Below are positions 44,880 through 53,501 of a stretch of 64,000 bases of DNA, one piece after another (position 1 is the stretch's first letter; each line of letters opens with the position of its first letter). This DNA is from Edaphobacter acidisoli. GTDB taxonomy: Bacteria; Acidobacteriota; Terriglobia; Terriglobales; Acidobacteriaceae. Where the stretch lies: assembly GCF_014642855.1 (NCBI RefSeq), contig NZ_BMJB01000002.1, positions 248,001 to 312,000 on the forward strand, read 5' to 3'. The notes beneath the pieces are model-generated. The model saw only the letters and a list, made by a program, of their open reading frames with translations, was not told the origin of the DNA and made no database searches. Made by a program: the position numbers and the translations under genes.

Positions 44880-45350
44880 CCCATAAAAATAGCCCATTAT
44901 CAAGAAGATGGGATGAGGACACGCAAAAGAATATTGATGATGTCAAAAAGACACTGCGTCAGCAGGATAGCTCACGCCGCGCGACAGTTTCCTGTTCATA
45001 ATTCGCGTTTCATTGGAGAACAGGCTGGCCGAATCCCGTACATAAGTCCTCAGAAAGCAGTGGATTGGATTCGCTCTAAATCGCAACAAATCGCACATTC
45101 CAAAGAGCATCGACAGCTTTTTGAGAGCCCGTGGAGATGGCCTGAATGCGTGGGGGGTTGCCAAGTGTCTTCCAATAGGCATACTATCCGTTTCGGTTTG
45201 AGATAGTTGGCTATTTCAGCTCACACAACCCTTAAACCAAATCACTGCGAATGAATCGTTTCCTGACCACTTCCGTATTCAGTACGAGTTAAACACACGA
45301 CTGCCTGATGGGCGGTAAGACCCATCAGCGCTCTGGAAGGAAAGAAAAAT
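44880..45350. other. Intergenic region (471 bp)
   Basis: No gene is supported here. A short stem (44877-44884 with 44908-44915) lies at the start of the DUF481-like gene. A clear hairpin, CTGATGGG (45305-45312) with CCCATCAG (45321-45328), precedes the GvpL/F gene. AT content rises in the middle. Nothing else is recognised. Confidence 0.6.
45305..45328 (+). promoter_or_regulatory. Hairpin in the leader of the GvpL/F gene
   Basis: A perfect 8-bp stem with an 8-nt loop ends seven bases before the GGAAGG ribosome site (45335-45340). It could be an RNA-stability or regulatory element; no T-run follows, so a terminator is unlikely. Confidence 0.5.
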
Positions 45351-46085
45351 ATGGCATGGTACGCCTATTGCATTGCAGAGAGACAGGCCTTTCCGGAACT
45401 TTGCCGGCACCGCCGCCCGATGCCCTTGACCGGGGTAACGGGTTTGTTTGGTAATCAAACGTTTCTGTTCCCAGCCAGCGACCTGGCCGTGATCGTCTCC
45501 GAGCATACCGCCGAAGACAGCGCACGGATGGATCAGACGGCTGCACGGGACCACGCCCGTGTCGTAGCAGACTGCTTCAAGCTTTCAACTGTCTTACCCT
45601 TTCGTTTTGGAACGACGTTTACGGACGACGACGCGCTGCGCCGCTCGGTCCGCTCCAACCAGCGGCACTTTATGGCCAACATCGACCGGTTACGTGGCAA
45701 GGCCGAGATGCACCTGAAGGTCGTGGTGGACGACATCTGCCCGAAGACTGTCGCCCGTGCCGTGACGGTCGGTCAGCAGTATCTGGCTGGTCTGCGCGAG
45801 AGTGCAACCCGGCAGCGGGAGCGGCAGTCCAAGGCGCGCGCCTTGTCCGTCCAGATGCATCGCATGTTTCTTCCTCTCGCCGAGGAGATTACGTGCAAGC
45901 GGATGGATTCAGGCAAGATGCTCCTCGACATCGCCCACCTGATCGACAACAAGACGATCGAGCGTTACCAGAACAAGTACACCTCGGCGTCCCATGAGCT
46001 GAAGGAGTGCCAGATGCAGCTCTCCGGGCCCTGGCCGCCGTACCACTTCGTGCACCGCTCGAACGCGCAGCAGCACAACGCCTGA
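45351..46085 (+). CDS. GvpL/GvpF family protein, orphan
   Basis: The 244-aa protein shows the conserved blocks of gas-vesicle accessory proteins GvpF/GvpL: VADCFKLSTVLPFRFGTTF, the segment MANIDRLRGKAEMHLKVVV, and the C-terminal SGPWPPYHFV. In gas-vesicle producers these proteins help assembly of the GvpA shell. No gvpA or other gvp gene is present in this window, so the protein probably has another role or the cluster lies elsewhere. The ATG has GGAAGG at normal spacing. Confidence 0.85.
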   Translation: MAWYAYCIAERQAFPELCRHRRPMPLTGVTGLFGNQTFLFPASDLAVIVSEHTAEDSARMDQTAARDHARVVADCFKLSTVLPFRFGTTFTDDDALRRSVRSNQRHFMANIDRLRGKAEMHLKVVVDDICPKTVARAVTVGQQYLAGLRESATRQRERQSKARALSVQMHRMFLPLAEEITCKRMDSGKMLLDIAHLIDNKTIERYQNKYTSASHELKECQMQLSGPWPPYHFVHRSNAQQHNA

Positions 46086-46344
46086 CGTCAGTGCGCTCCC
46101 TTTTGCCCAGCCGTAGACGCGGCGGGTGAAAGGGAGCGCGCCGCCGCTTGATTTCTCCTTTGCTTTATCTATCTGGCTTGGTGGTTTACCGGGAGTTCAT
46201 ATTTACCGAAGATGCTGGCTCTTGAGAGCTTGCGCTTCGAGGATACTGCTCCATCTTTTCCCGCCATCGAATGCAAAGCCGCCTCATAATAAAGCTCGAA
46301 GCGCCAGCGCCTCAGCCAGGCCTGCGCCCCAAGGAGAACGTGGA

Positions 46345-47955
46345 ATGAATCGCACGACGAAGTCTCTGGCAACTGTGGTTCTGACATGCCTTTGCGGAAT
46401 CCCGGCGGGCACGCTGCTCGCCGCGCAGGAACCCAATCCTACCTCAACGCCGGACCAGTCCCAATCGCAGCAGCCGACCACCCTTCAGAAGGGTGAGAAC
46501 GGCATCTATCTGTACCGCGTGAAGGTCGTGCAGCGCGATCTCGACGCTGTCAATTATCTGCATCGCAGCGGCACGACAACGATCGGGTTCAAGGGAACAA
46601 CGCTTCTTCCACTGGCCAAGGGCTCGGCGAGAGTCACCAGCCTGCGCGGTGGCATTCAGGTGCAGGCTAAATTTGATGGGCTTGAACCGCCCACGACCTT
46701 CGGGCCTGAGTACCTTACCTACGTGCTGTGGGCGATTACGCCGGATGGCCGACCGAACAACCTCGGTGAGGTCGTCCTAAGCGGCGGCAAGAGCAGCATC
46801 GACGTGACGACAGCGCTGCAATCGTTCGGGCTGGTCGTCACCGCCGAACCATATTTCTCCGTTACGCAGCCCAGCGACGTAGTCGTGCTGCAAAACAGGA
46901 TTCTGAGCGACAAGACCACCGGCGTGATGGAGAAGGTGAACGCGCACTACTCGCTTTTGCCGCGCGGCACCTACACGCAGACCGGATCGTCGTCGACGGT
47001 GCCCGCTCCCGATAAGAAAAAGGACAAGACTCCGCTCGAGGTCTACGAGGCATATAACGCAGTGCGCATCGCTACCGACGCAGGCGCCGAAAAGTATGCG
47101 GCTGACATTATGGCCGAGGCGAAACAGGACCTGCGCAACGCAGCCGACATCGCCGGCAACAAGAAGGGCAACCCGAAGATGGCGATCACCTTCGCGCGGC
47201 AGGCTGTGCAGCGCGCCGAAGATGCCCGCATCGTCACTCTGCGTAAGCAGGCGCAGGAGCGTGAGATGAATGCCGAGCTGGCCAGGCGCGACGCACAAGC
47301 CAAAGCCCAGCAGTCACAGCTTGAGGCCCAGCAGGCGCAACTTGCTGCTGAGCAGGCCAAGGCGGCACAGGCGCAAGCCGATGCCGAGCGTGCTCGCGCC
47401 GAAGCTCAAGCCGCGCAGGCACAAGCAGCCGCAGCCGAAGCACAGGCCAAGGCAGCCGCGGCGGCGAAGAGTGCCGATGATGCTAATGCCGTCCGCGAAA
47501 AACTGCGCTCCCAGCTCAACAGCGTACTGGCCACCAGCGAGACCGCGCGTGGCCTGATCGTCAACATGTCCGACGTGCTCTTCGACACAGGCCGCTACAC
47601 GCTCAAGCCGAACACACAGCTTGCACTGGCCAAGGTCGCCGGCATCCTCGCGGCCTATCCTGGCCTGAAGCTTCAGGTCGAGGGTTACACAGACAGCGTA
47701 GGCGGCGATGACTACAACCAGAAGCTCTCCGAGAACCGCGCCGATGCGGTCCGCAACTTCCTCATCACGCAGGGAGTCACGCAGGACAACATCAGCTCCA
47801 CCGGCTACGGCAAAGCGAATCCTGTAGCGGATAACACAACAGCCGCGGGCCGCGCGAAGAACCGCCGCGTTCAGCTCGTCGTCTCTGGTAACGCAATTGG
47901 GGTGGCCGCCAGCAGTCCGAGCAGTGCACCAGCACAGCAACCCAGCCCGCAATAA
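46345..47955 (+). CDS. OmpA-family outer-membrane protein with Ala/Gln-rich coiled coil
   Basis: The 536-aa protein has a signal peptide (MNRTTKSLATVVLTCLCG... cut near LLAAQ). A beta-rich domain occupies about residues 50-210. A long helical section (about 270-385) rich in Ala, Gln and Glu follows, with repeats of QAKAQQSQLEAQQAQLAAEQ type that read as coiled coil. The C-terminal OmpA peptidoglycan-binding domain ends the protein (VLFDTGRYTLKPNTQLALAK, VEGYTDSVGGDDYN, SENRADAVRNFL, GRAKNRRVQLVV). It would tether the outer membrane to peptidoglycan. Confidence 0.9.
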   Translation: MNRTTKSLATVVLTCLCGIPAGTLLAAQEPNPTSTPDQSQSQQPTTLQKGENGIYLYRVKVVQRDLDAVNYLHRSGTTTIGFKGTTLLPLAKGSARVTSLRGGIQVQAKFDGLEPPTTFGPEYLTYVLWAITPDGRPNNLGEVVLSGGKSSIDVTTALQSFGLVVTAEPYFSVTQPSDVVVLQNRILSDKTTGVMEKVNAHYSLLPRGTYTQTGSSSTVPAPDKKKDKTPLEVYEAYNAVRIATDAGAEKYAADIMAEAKQDLRNAADIAGNKKGNPKMAITFARQAVQRAEDARIVTLRKQAQEREMNAELARRDAQAKAQQSQLEAQQAQLAAEQAKAAQAQADAERARAEAQAAQAQAAAAEAQAKAAAAAKSADDANAVREKLRSQLNSVLATSETARGLIVNMSDVLFDTGRYTLKPNTQLALAKVAGILAAYPGLKLQVEGYTDSVGGDDYNQKLSENRADAVRNFLITQGVTQDNISSTGYGKANPVADNTTAAGRAKNRRVQLVVSGNAIGVAASSPSSAPAQQPSPQ

Positions 47956-47977
47956 GCGCATAGCCAGGACCATCTTC

Positions 47978-48021
47978 AAAGCAGCCCCGCGGGCCTTCGG
48001 ATACCGAAGGCCCGTTGCTTT
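47978..48021 (+). terminator. Strong terminator hairpin after the OmpA-family gene
   Basis: CGGGCCTTCGG (47990-48000) pairs perfectly with CCGAAGGCCCG (48004-48014) around ATA. AAAGCA/TGCTTT at the base extends the stem. Confidence 0.85.
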
Positions 48022-48099
48022 GATGAGAGCAATGCCATGCTTCAAACCAAAGCCAAGTGCGCAATTCCAGGTGCGCAATTTAAGTCTTACACTGAAGAC

Positions 48100-48288
48100 A
48101 TGTCCGAACTCCCGCGCAAACCCGGCCCCTCGCTTCTCTCCATCGCGCTTATCCTCGGCATCTTCTTCCTACTGGTTTTCGTTGTATCTGTGCTCATCCT
48201 GCCCGATCACGGCAAGAGCCTGCTTAAGCTCACGTGTGTCTCCGTTGAACCCCTGCACGCGCTGACCGCGATTGCATTGCTAAACTAA
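48100..48288 (+). CDS. Small single-pass membrane protein
   Basis: A 62-aa protein, MSELPRKPGPSLLSIALILG..., with one long transmembrane helix (LSIALILGIFFLLVFVVSVLIL) and a short C-terminal tail. There is no named family. It sits six bases before ftsY and on the same strand, so co-transcription is likely. A longer in-frame start at 48037 is less likely. Confidence 0.6.
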   Translation: MSELPRKPGPSLLSIALILGIFFLLVFVVSVLILPDHGKSLLKLTCVSVEPLHALTAIALLN

Positions 48289-48294
48289 GCACGT

Positions 48295-49278
48295 ATGGCT
48301 TTTTCTCTCTTCGGCAAGCGCGACAAAGCAGACCAGCCAGAACCTCAGGAACCAGTCGAGCAAAAACGCGGCTTCTTCGACCGCATGAAGCAGGCGGTCA
48401 CTCGCACGCGCGAGTCGCTCTCCGAGTCCATCGGCTCCGTCATCGCCCTCACGCGCGAGGTGGACGAGTCCACCTTCACCGGCCTTGAACCCGTCCTGCT
48501 CCGCGCGGACCTCGGCGCCCCCACGACCGCCATCGTGCTTGAAAACCTGCGCCAGCGCGCTCTTCGCACCGGCATTCAGGGCGGCGGCGAACTCAAGCAG
48601 CTCTTGAAGGCCGAGCTGAAGCAGATTCTTGACGGTGTGCAACGTCCCATCCAGCATCCTGACGGCCCACCCGAGGTCATCATGATGGTCGGTGTCAACG
48701 GAACCGGCAAAACGACCACCACGGGCAAGCTCGCCGCCATGTTCACCGCCGAAGGCCGCAGCGTGCTGCTCTGCGCCGCCGATACCTTCCGCGCCGCCGC
48801 CATCGAGCAGCTCGAAGTCTGGGCCAACCGCTCTGGCGTGCCCCTCATTAAGACCAAGCAAGGCGGCGATCCCTCTGCCGCGCTCTACGATGCCTGCACG
48901 GCAGCAAAGGCCCGCAACACAGACATCCTCATCGCCGACACTGCAGGCCGCCTTCACACTAAAAGCGACCTGATGAAGGAGCTCGACAAGATGCGCCGCA
49001 CCGCTGAAAAGCTCGTGCCCGGCGCGCCACACCAAACACTGCTCGTCATGGACGCTACAACGGGTCAGAACGGCCTGCAGCAGGCGAGGCTTTTCACAGA
49101 GGCAGCGCGAGTCACCGGCATTGTCCTCACCAAGCTCGACGGCACAGCCAAGGGCGGCATCGTGCTCGCCATTGCGACTGAGCTTAAACTGCCCGTCGTC
49201 TACGCTGGCGTGGGCGAGAAGATCGACGATATCATCCCATTCGACAGCGCCGCGTTCATCGACTCGTTCATCGACTAG
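48295..49278 (+). CDS. ftsY: Signal recognition particle receptor FtsY
   Basis: FtsY is the SRP receptor GTPase that docks ribosome-nascent chain complexes at the membrane. The 327-aa product has a short acidic/basic A-domain, the four-helix N domain, and the G domain with VGVNGTGKTTTTGKLA (G1), DTFRAAAIEQL, DTAGRLHTK (G3) and TKLDGTAKGG (G4). The family-specific GVGEKIDDIIPFD closes it. All GTPase motifs are intact. Confidence 0.96.
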   Translation: MAFSLFGKRDKADQPEPQEPVEQKRGFFDRMKQAVTRTRESLSESIGSVIALTREVDESTFTGLEPVLLRADLGAPTTAIVLENLRQRALRTGIQGGGELKQLLKAELKQILDGVQRPIQHPDGPPEVIMMVGVNGTGKTTTTGKLAAMFTAEGRSVLLCAADTFRAAAIEQLEVWANRSGVPLIKTKQGGDPSAALYDACTAAKARNTDILIADTAGRLHTKSDLMKELDKMRRTAEKLVPGAPHQTLLVMDATTGQNGLQQARLFTEAARVTGIVLTKLDGTAKGGIVLAIATELKLPVVYAGVGEKIDDIIPFDSAAFIDSFID

Positions 49279-49356
49279 CTGCGCTGCTATCTAAAAAGAA
49301 GTTCTTTCGTCCAAGCAGCGAACCGTATATAGTCGCGGAAAGCGGCAACGCAAGTC

Positions 49357-50106
49357 ATGCTTTCGCTCTATCCGAAAACGACGCAACTCCTCGGTGCAAC
49401 AATATTGCTGCTGGTTTTCTCGCCGGCGTCCAGGGCACAGACTGCGGATGCTCTACCTGACGCGCCAACACCGCAGGTGCAAGCCATCGATCTTGCACAG
49501 AACAGTGGAGCGCCTCAGCAGCCCTCGCAGACACAACCGCAGCAGCCATCCTCTTCCAGCACAGAGCCTTCGCTCTCCGATCTTGGCCTCACTACGGCCC
49601 AGACACAGGGCAGCGCACAAGCGCAGGCTCTGCTCGACAAGCGGACCCACATGCTCAAGGTTCACCAGAAGCTTGGCCTGTTGACCCTGATTCCGCTCGC
49701 GGCAACTGTCATCAGCTCGGCTGGAGCGACCGCAAGCCATCAGCACAACGGCTCAACCGTCGTGACCACCAACACCGGCAACACTACCGGACGCGACCTC
49801 CATGCAGCTCTCGGCTCGGTCTCCGTGGGGATGTACGCGGCCACGGCATGGTATGCCATTCGCGCGCCAAAGGTGCCCGGCGTTGAATCGCGCGGAGCCA
49901 TCCGCGTACACAAAGCGCTTATATGGATACACGCGCCTGGCATGGTGCTGACGCCGGTACTCGGCGCCATCGCGTTCAAGCAACTCAACTCCGGGGAGCG
50001 CATCCACGGCGTCGCCTCGGCCCATGCTGCTGTCGCGTGGGTCACGGTCGCGTCCTATAGCGCCTCTATCGTAGCGGTCTCCTGGCCCATTCACCTGAAG
50101 TTCTAG
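49357..50106 (+). CDS. Membrane protein, possibly cytochrome b561-like
   Basis: The 249-aa protein has a signal-like N-terminal helix (LLGATILLLVFSPASRA), a Pro/Gln/Ser-rich linker (about 30-75) and then four hydrophobic helices. Histidines fall in regular positions (KVHQKLGLLTLIPL, DLHAALGSVSVG, RVHKALIWIHAPGM, ASAHAAVAWVTVA), which resembles haem ligation in b561-type proteins. YceI follows after seven bases; YceI proteins are often paired with b561 proteins. The haem assignment is inference. Confidence 0.65.
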   Translation: MLSLYPKTTQLLGATILLLVFSPASRAQTADALPDAPTPQVQAIDLAQNSGAPQQPSQTQPQQPSSSSTEPSLSDLGLTTAQTQGSAQAQALLDKRTHMLKVHQKLGLLTLIPLAATVISSAGATASHQHNGSTVVTTNTGNTTGRDLHAALGSVSVGMYAATAWYAIRAPKVPGVESRGAIRVHKALIWIHAPGMVLTPVLGAIAFKQLNSGERIHGVASAHAAVAWVTVASYSASIVAVSWPIHLKF

Positions 50107-50113
50107 GTCACCC

Positions 50114-50650
50114 ATGAAGAAGCTTCTCGTCGCCTGTCTCTTCTTTGCCCTTCCAGTCTTCGCGCAATCCAACAGCCAATGGACTCTCGACAGCTCCACG
50201 CTCACCTACCACATCACGCATCCGCTGCATCAGGTGGCCGGCACCAGCCATGCCGCGCGCGGCAAGGGCATCTGCCACGACGGGCAGTGCGATTTCCTGA
50301 TTGCTGCGCCGGTCAAGAGCTTCGACTCCGGAGACTCGAACCGTGACCTTCACATGATCCAGGTCACACGCGGAGCAGAGTTCCCCATCGTCACCGTGCG
50401 GTTTCATCTGCCTGAGTCGGCAACGAATGCCCCAACCATCAGTTGTGATCTCGATATTCAGTTCGCCGGCCAGACTGCACACTACCGGAACATCACCTTC
50501 CAGCAGACGATTCAAGGAGCAGAACACCACATCAAGGGAACCATCCCTGCTATCGTGTCGGACTTCAAAATCACACCACCGTCGTTCTTTACTGTACCCA
50601 TCAAAAACGAGATGCCCATCGATGTAGACCTCACCTGGCACTCTTCATAA
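50114..50650 (+). CDS. YceI-family secreted protein
   Basis: The 178-aa protein has a signal peptide (MKKLLVACLFFALPVFAQ). The lipocalin-like YceI fold is suggested by SQWTLDSSTLTYHITHPLHQVAGTS at the start and AIVSDFKITPPSFFTVPIKNEMPIDVDLTW at the end. The family binds long-chain isoprenoid or lipid ligands in the periplasm. It starts seven bases after the b561-like gene and is followed by a strong terminator, so the two form a short operon. Confidence 0.88.
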   Translation: MKKLLVACLFFALPVFAQSNSQWTLDSSTLTYHITHPLHQVAGTSHAARGKGICHDGQCDFLIAAPVKSFDSGDSNRDLHMIQVTRGAEFPIVTVRFHLPESATNAPTISCDLDIQFAGQTAHYRNITFQQTIQGAEHHIKGTIPAIVSDFKITPPSFFTVPIKNEMPIDVDLTWHSS

Positions 50651-50668
50651 AAGCGAAAGCTCAATAAA

Positions 50669-50700
50669 AAAGCCGCCCAGATATTCTCTGAGGCGGCTTT
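50669..50700. terminator. Bidirectional terminator between yceI-like and GH3 genes
   Basis: AAAGCCGCC (50669-50677) pairs with GGCGGCTTT (50692-50700), with an A-run before and T-rich DNA after. It serves convergent transcripts. Confidence 0.9.
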
Positions 50701-50716
50701 AGTCTTTGTAGCGAAG

Positions 50717-53269
50717 TTAGAAGGTGGCCGACGCAGCAGCTTCCTTCGAGATATCGACCGACCCCTTCAGATCAATCGCCGCCGACGAATCACCCACCCC
50801 GATGCGGAAGCTGCCCGGATCGATCTTCCAACCCTTAGCTGCCGTGTCGTAGTAGGCAAACGCGCGGCCGTCGAGCCGGACGCTCACATGCTTTGTCTGC
50901 CCCGGATCGAGCGCCACTTTATCGAAGCCCTTCAGCTCCTCTTCAGGCCGCGCAATCTTCGCGTGCGAATCGGAGACGTACACCTGCGCCACCTCCTTGC
51001 CCGCGCGCGATCCGGTATTGGTAACGTCGAACGACACCGTCGCCCCCGTGCCATCCGGCTGCACCGACAGGTTCGAGAACTTGAAGGTCGTGTAGCTCAG
51101 GCCGAAGCCGAAGGGATAGAGCGGCTCAACATGGTCGTGTTGATAACCGCGATAGCCCACAAAGATGCCCTCTTTATAGACCACGCGATTCGTCCCAGCC
51201 TCCGGATAGTAGCTGTTATAGGTCGGATTGTCCTCGGCGCGCCGCTCGAAGGTCGCAGGCAGGTGGCCCGACGGATTCACATCGCCGAAGAGCACCTGTG
51301 CCAGCGCCGTTCCACCATCTTGTCCTGCATACCAGTTCTCGATGTAGACCGGCACATGGTCGCGCCATGACTCGCTATCGACGTTGCCGCCCGAGGTCAC
51401 GGAGACAATGGTCTTCTTGTTCAGCGCAGACATCTCGCGGATAAGCTGGTCCTGGCCAAACGGCAGGTCGAACGTGCGGTCGCTGCCCTCCGACTCAGAC
51501 TCCGCGTCAAACCCTGCGGCGATCACGACGGCGTCGACCTTCGCGGCAAGCTCCTTCGCGCGAGCAGTCACAATCCTGCTCGCATCCGCAATGCCGAAGC
51601 GTGTGCGGCCGCCCCAGCGGTTGGAGTGCGCATCCTCAACGACCACCTTATGCGGGCCGGCAGTCAGGTGCACCGTCAGGTCAGGCTGCAGGGCGCGCGT
51701 AAGTTTCCAGTTGTCGAAGATCAGTTTGCCGTCGAGATACGCGCGGCTGCTGTTGCCCTCGCCCGATCCCTGCATGGCGATAACATACTCGCCGTCATGT
51801 GCGGCAACGTAGTATCCACTCCAACGATGCGAGACCCCATGGCTCGCTACCGGGTTGTCGCCGTCGTTGCGAGGCGCGTTGTCGATGTGCTGGACAACTG
51901 AGTCCGTGCTCGTGCCAGTCAGCTCATTGTCAGCGAAGGTCTCGAGTTTGAGCCCAGCCTTGCTGCCGGCCTGATCGACAACGAAATCAGTATCGCGAGC
52001 AAGTTCGTTAAGCGTAGGCAGGCCGCGGTCGTAGTACACCGTAGCCCCCGATCCGAGATACGCCGTCAGCCCTTCCAGCGGGCTCACCGCGTGGAACGGC
52101 TTCACTCCTGCGCTTCCTCCGCCGACCGGAACACCCGGATACGCATCCGGCCCGACGACAAGAATCGACTTGATCTGCGATTTGTTCAACGGGAGCAGGC
52201 TGCCCTCGTTCTTCAGTAGCACCAAGCCCTCCTGCGCCGTCTCCAGGGCAACCGCGTCGTTCTGTGCGTCATTCAGCGAGATCGAGTTGTCCATCTGCGT
52301 CCGGTCCAGCCAGCCAAAGCGCGCAGCCGTATCGAGAATGTGGAAGACCTTCTCGTCAATCGTCGACTCCTTGACCTTGCCGCTTTGCACAGCAGGAAGC
52401 AGGTTCTTGGGATTCATAAACGCGCCCGTAGGCATCTCGATATCAAGCCCGCCATTGGCCGCACCGACGCCGTCATAGGTCGATCCCCAGTCCGACATCA
52501 TCACGCCCTTGAACCCCCAGTCCTTGCGGGCAATGTCCGTGTTCAGGTAGCCGTTCTGCGTCGCGTGCGTGCCGTTGATCAGGTTGTAAGAGTCCATGAT
52601 CGAGCCCACATCGCCCTTGCGCACCGCGGCCTCAAAGCCCGGCAGGTAGATCTCGCGCATCGTGCGCTCGTCGATGATCGAGTCCGAGTCATGGCGCAGA
52701 TACTCGTTGTTGTTGCCCATGTAGTGCTTCACCGTCGCACTGACGCCCTCACTCTGCATGCCCTTGATGTAGCCTGTGGCAATCTCGCCCGTCAGGTACG
52801 GGTCTTCGCCGAAGTACTCAAAGTTGCGCCCATTGCGCGGTGAGCGATAAATATCAATTCCCGGGCCAAGCATGAAGTGGATTCCGCGTGCTCGCGCGTC
52901 CCGCCCGATGCCTTCGCCGGCCTTGTACGCGAGGTCGCGGTTCCATGACGCTGCCAGACCGATGCCGATCCCATACGTGGTCGAAGGCAGGCCCACATTG
53001 CTGCGCACACCGAACGGCCCATCAGACATCTCCAGCGCAGGCAATCCCAGGCTGGGCATGGCACGAACAGCGAATCCTGTGCCCCCGATGTACTCGAGCT
53101 TCTGCTCCAGTGTCATCTTCTGAATAATGGCGTTGACGCGTGCATGAATTGCATCGGAGTCGGGCTGCGGGGCCTGTGCCAGCGCGGCTGAAGTCGTGAA
53201 CGCTGCTGCGCACAGCAACGCCGCGAGGCTCGTCTTTGTTCTCAGGGGTCTCGGCAACATGTGTAGCAT
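50717..53269 (-). CDS. Glycoside hydrolase family 3 beta-glucosidase with PA14 domain
   Basis: The 850-aa secreted enzyme hydrolyses beta-glucosides or related oligosaccharides. It has a signal peptide (SLAALLCAAAFTTSAALAQ). The GH3 N-terminal barrel has the nucleophile Asp in GVMMSDWGSTYDG and the substrate-binding KHYMGNNNE. The C-terminal GH3 domain is split by a PA14-like insert (about residues 430-570, LETFADNELTG ... YLDGKLIFDNW). A fibronectin III-like domain closes the protein (NTGSRAGKEVAQVYVSD). The start has AAGGAAAGGA at good spacing. Substrate specificity cannot be told. Confidence 0.95.
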   Translation of the reverse strand: MLHMLPRPLRTKTSLAALLCAAAFTTSAALAQAPQPDSDAIHARVNAIIQKMTLEQKLEYIGGTGFAVRAMPSLGLPALEMSDGPFGVRSNVGLPSTTYGIGIGLAASWNRDLAYKAGEGIGRDARARGIHFMLGPGIDIYRSPRNGRNFEYFGEDPYLTGEIATGYIKGMQSEGVSATVKHYMGNNNEYLRHDSDSIIDERTMREIYLPGFEAAVRKGDVGSIMDSYNLINGTHATQNGYLNTDIARKDWGFKGVMMSDWGSTYDGVGAANGGLDIEMPTGAFMNPKNLLPAVQSGKVKESTIDEKVFHILDTAARFGWLDRTQMDNSISLNDAQNDAVALETAQEGLVLLKNEGSLLPLNKSQIKSILVVGPDAYPGVPVGGGSAGVKPFHAVSPLEGLTAYLGSGATVYYDRGLPTLNELARDTDFVVDQAGSKAGLKLETFADNELTGTSTDSVVQHIDNAPRNDGDNPVASHGVSHRWSGYYVAAHDGEYVIAMQGSGEGNSSRAYLDGKLIFDNWKLTRALQPDLTVHLTAGPHKVVVEDAHSNRWGGRTRFGIADASRIVTARAKELAAKVDAVVIAAGFDAESESEGSDRTFDLPFGQDQLIREMSALNKKTIVSVTSGGNVDSESWRDHVPVYIENWYAGQDGGTALAQVLFGDVNPSGHLPATFERRAEDNPTYNSYYPEAGTNRVVYKEGIFVGYRGYQHDHVEPLYPFGFGLSYTTFKFSNLSVQPDGTGATVSFDVTNTGSRAGKEVAQVYVSDSHAKIARPEEELKGFDKVALDPGQTKHVSVRLDGRAFAYYDTAAKGWKIDPGSFRIGVGDSSAAIDLKGSVDISKEAAASATF

Positions 53270-53323
53270 GGTCCTTTCCTTTTTTGCTGGTGACGGTACT
53301 TACTGCCTGTCTGCGTGTTGAAG

Positions 53324-53347
53324 AAATCTCCCGCAAGGGGGAGATTT
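53324..53347 (-). promoter_or_regulatory. Hairpin in the leader of the GH3 gene
   Basis: AAATCTCCC (53324-53332) pairs with GGGAGATTT (53339-53347), a perfect 9-bp stem with a 6-nt loop, about 55 bp upstream of the GH3 start. It may be an attenuator or a terminator of an upstream transcript. Confidence 0.5.
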
Positions 53348-53501
53348 GCTTCATGAAAAATGAACGTTTGTCTGGAACAACATCAGCCTTCGCAAAAAAT
53401 AGACAGCATGGCTGAAGGTGGGAAAACACTCCACGGCATAGTAACGCGAGATCGCAGCCGGGGGCTAGGTTCTTGCTGTATAAAACGATTTTGAGGCAAT
53501 C

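Noticed and set aside
45305..45328. Riboswitch before the GvpL/F gene
   Set aside because: Only one simple hairpin is present; no conserved aptamer core is visible.
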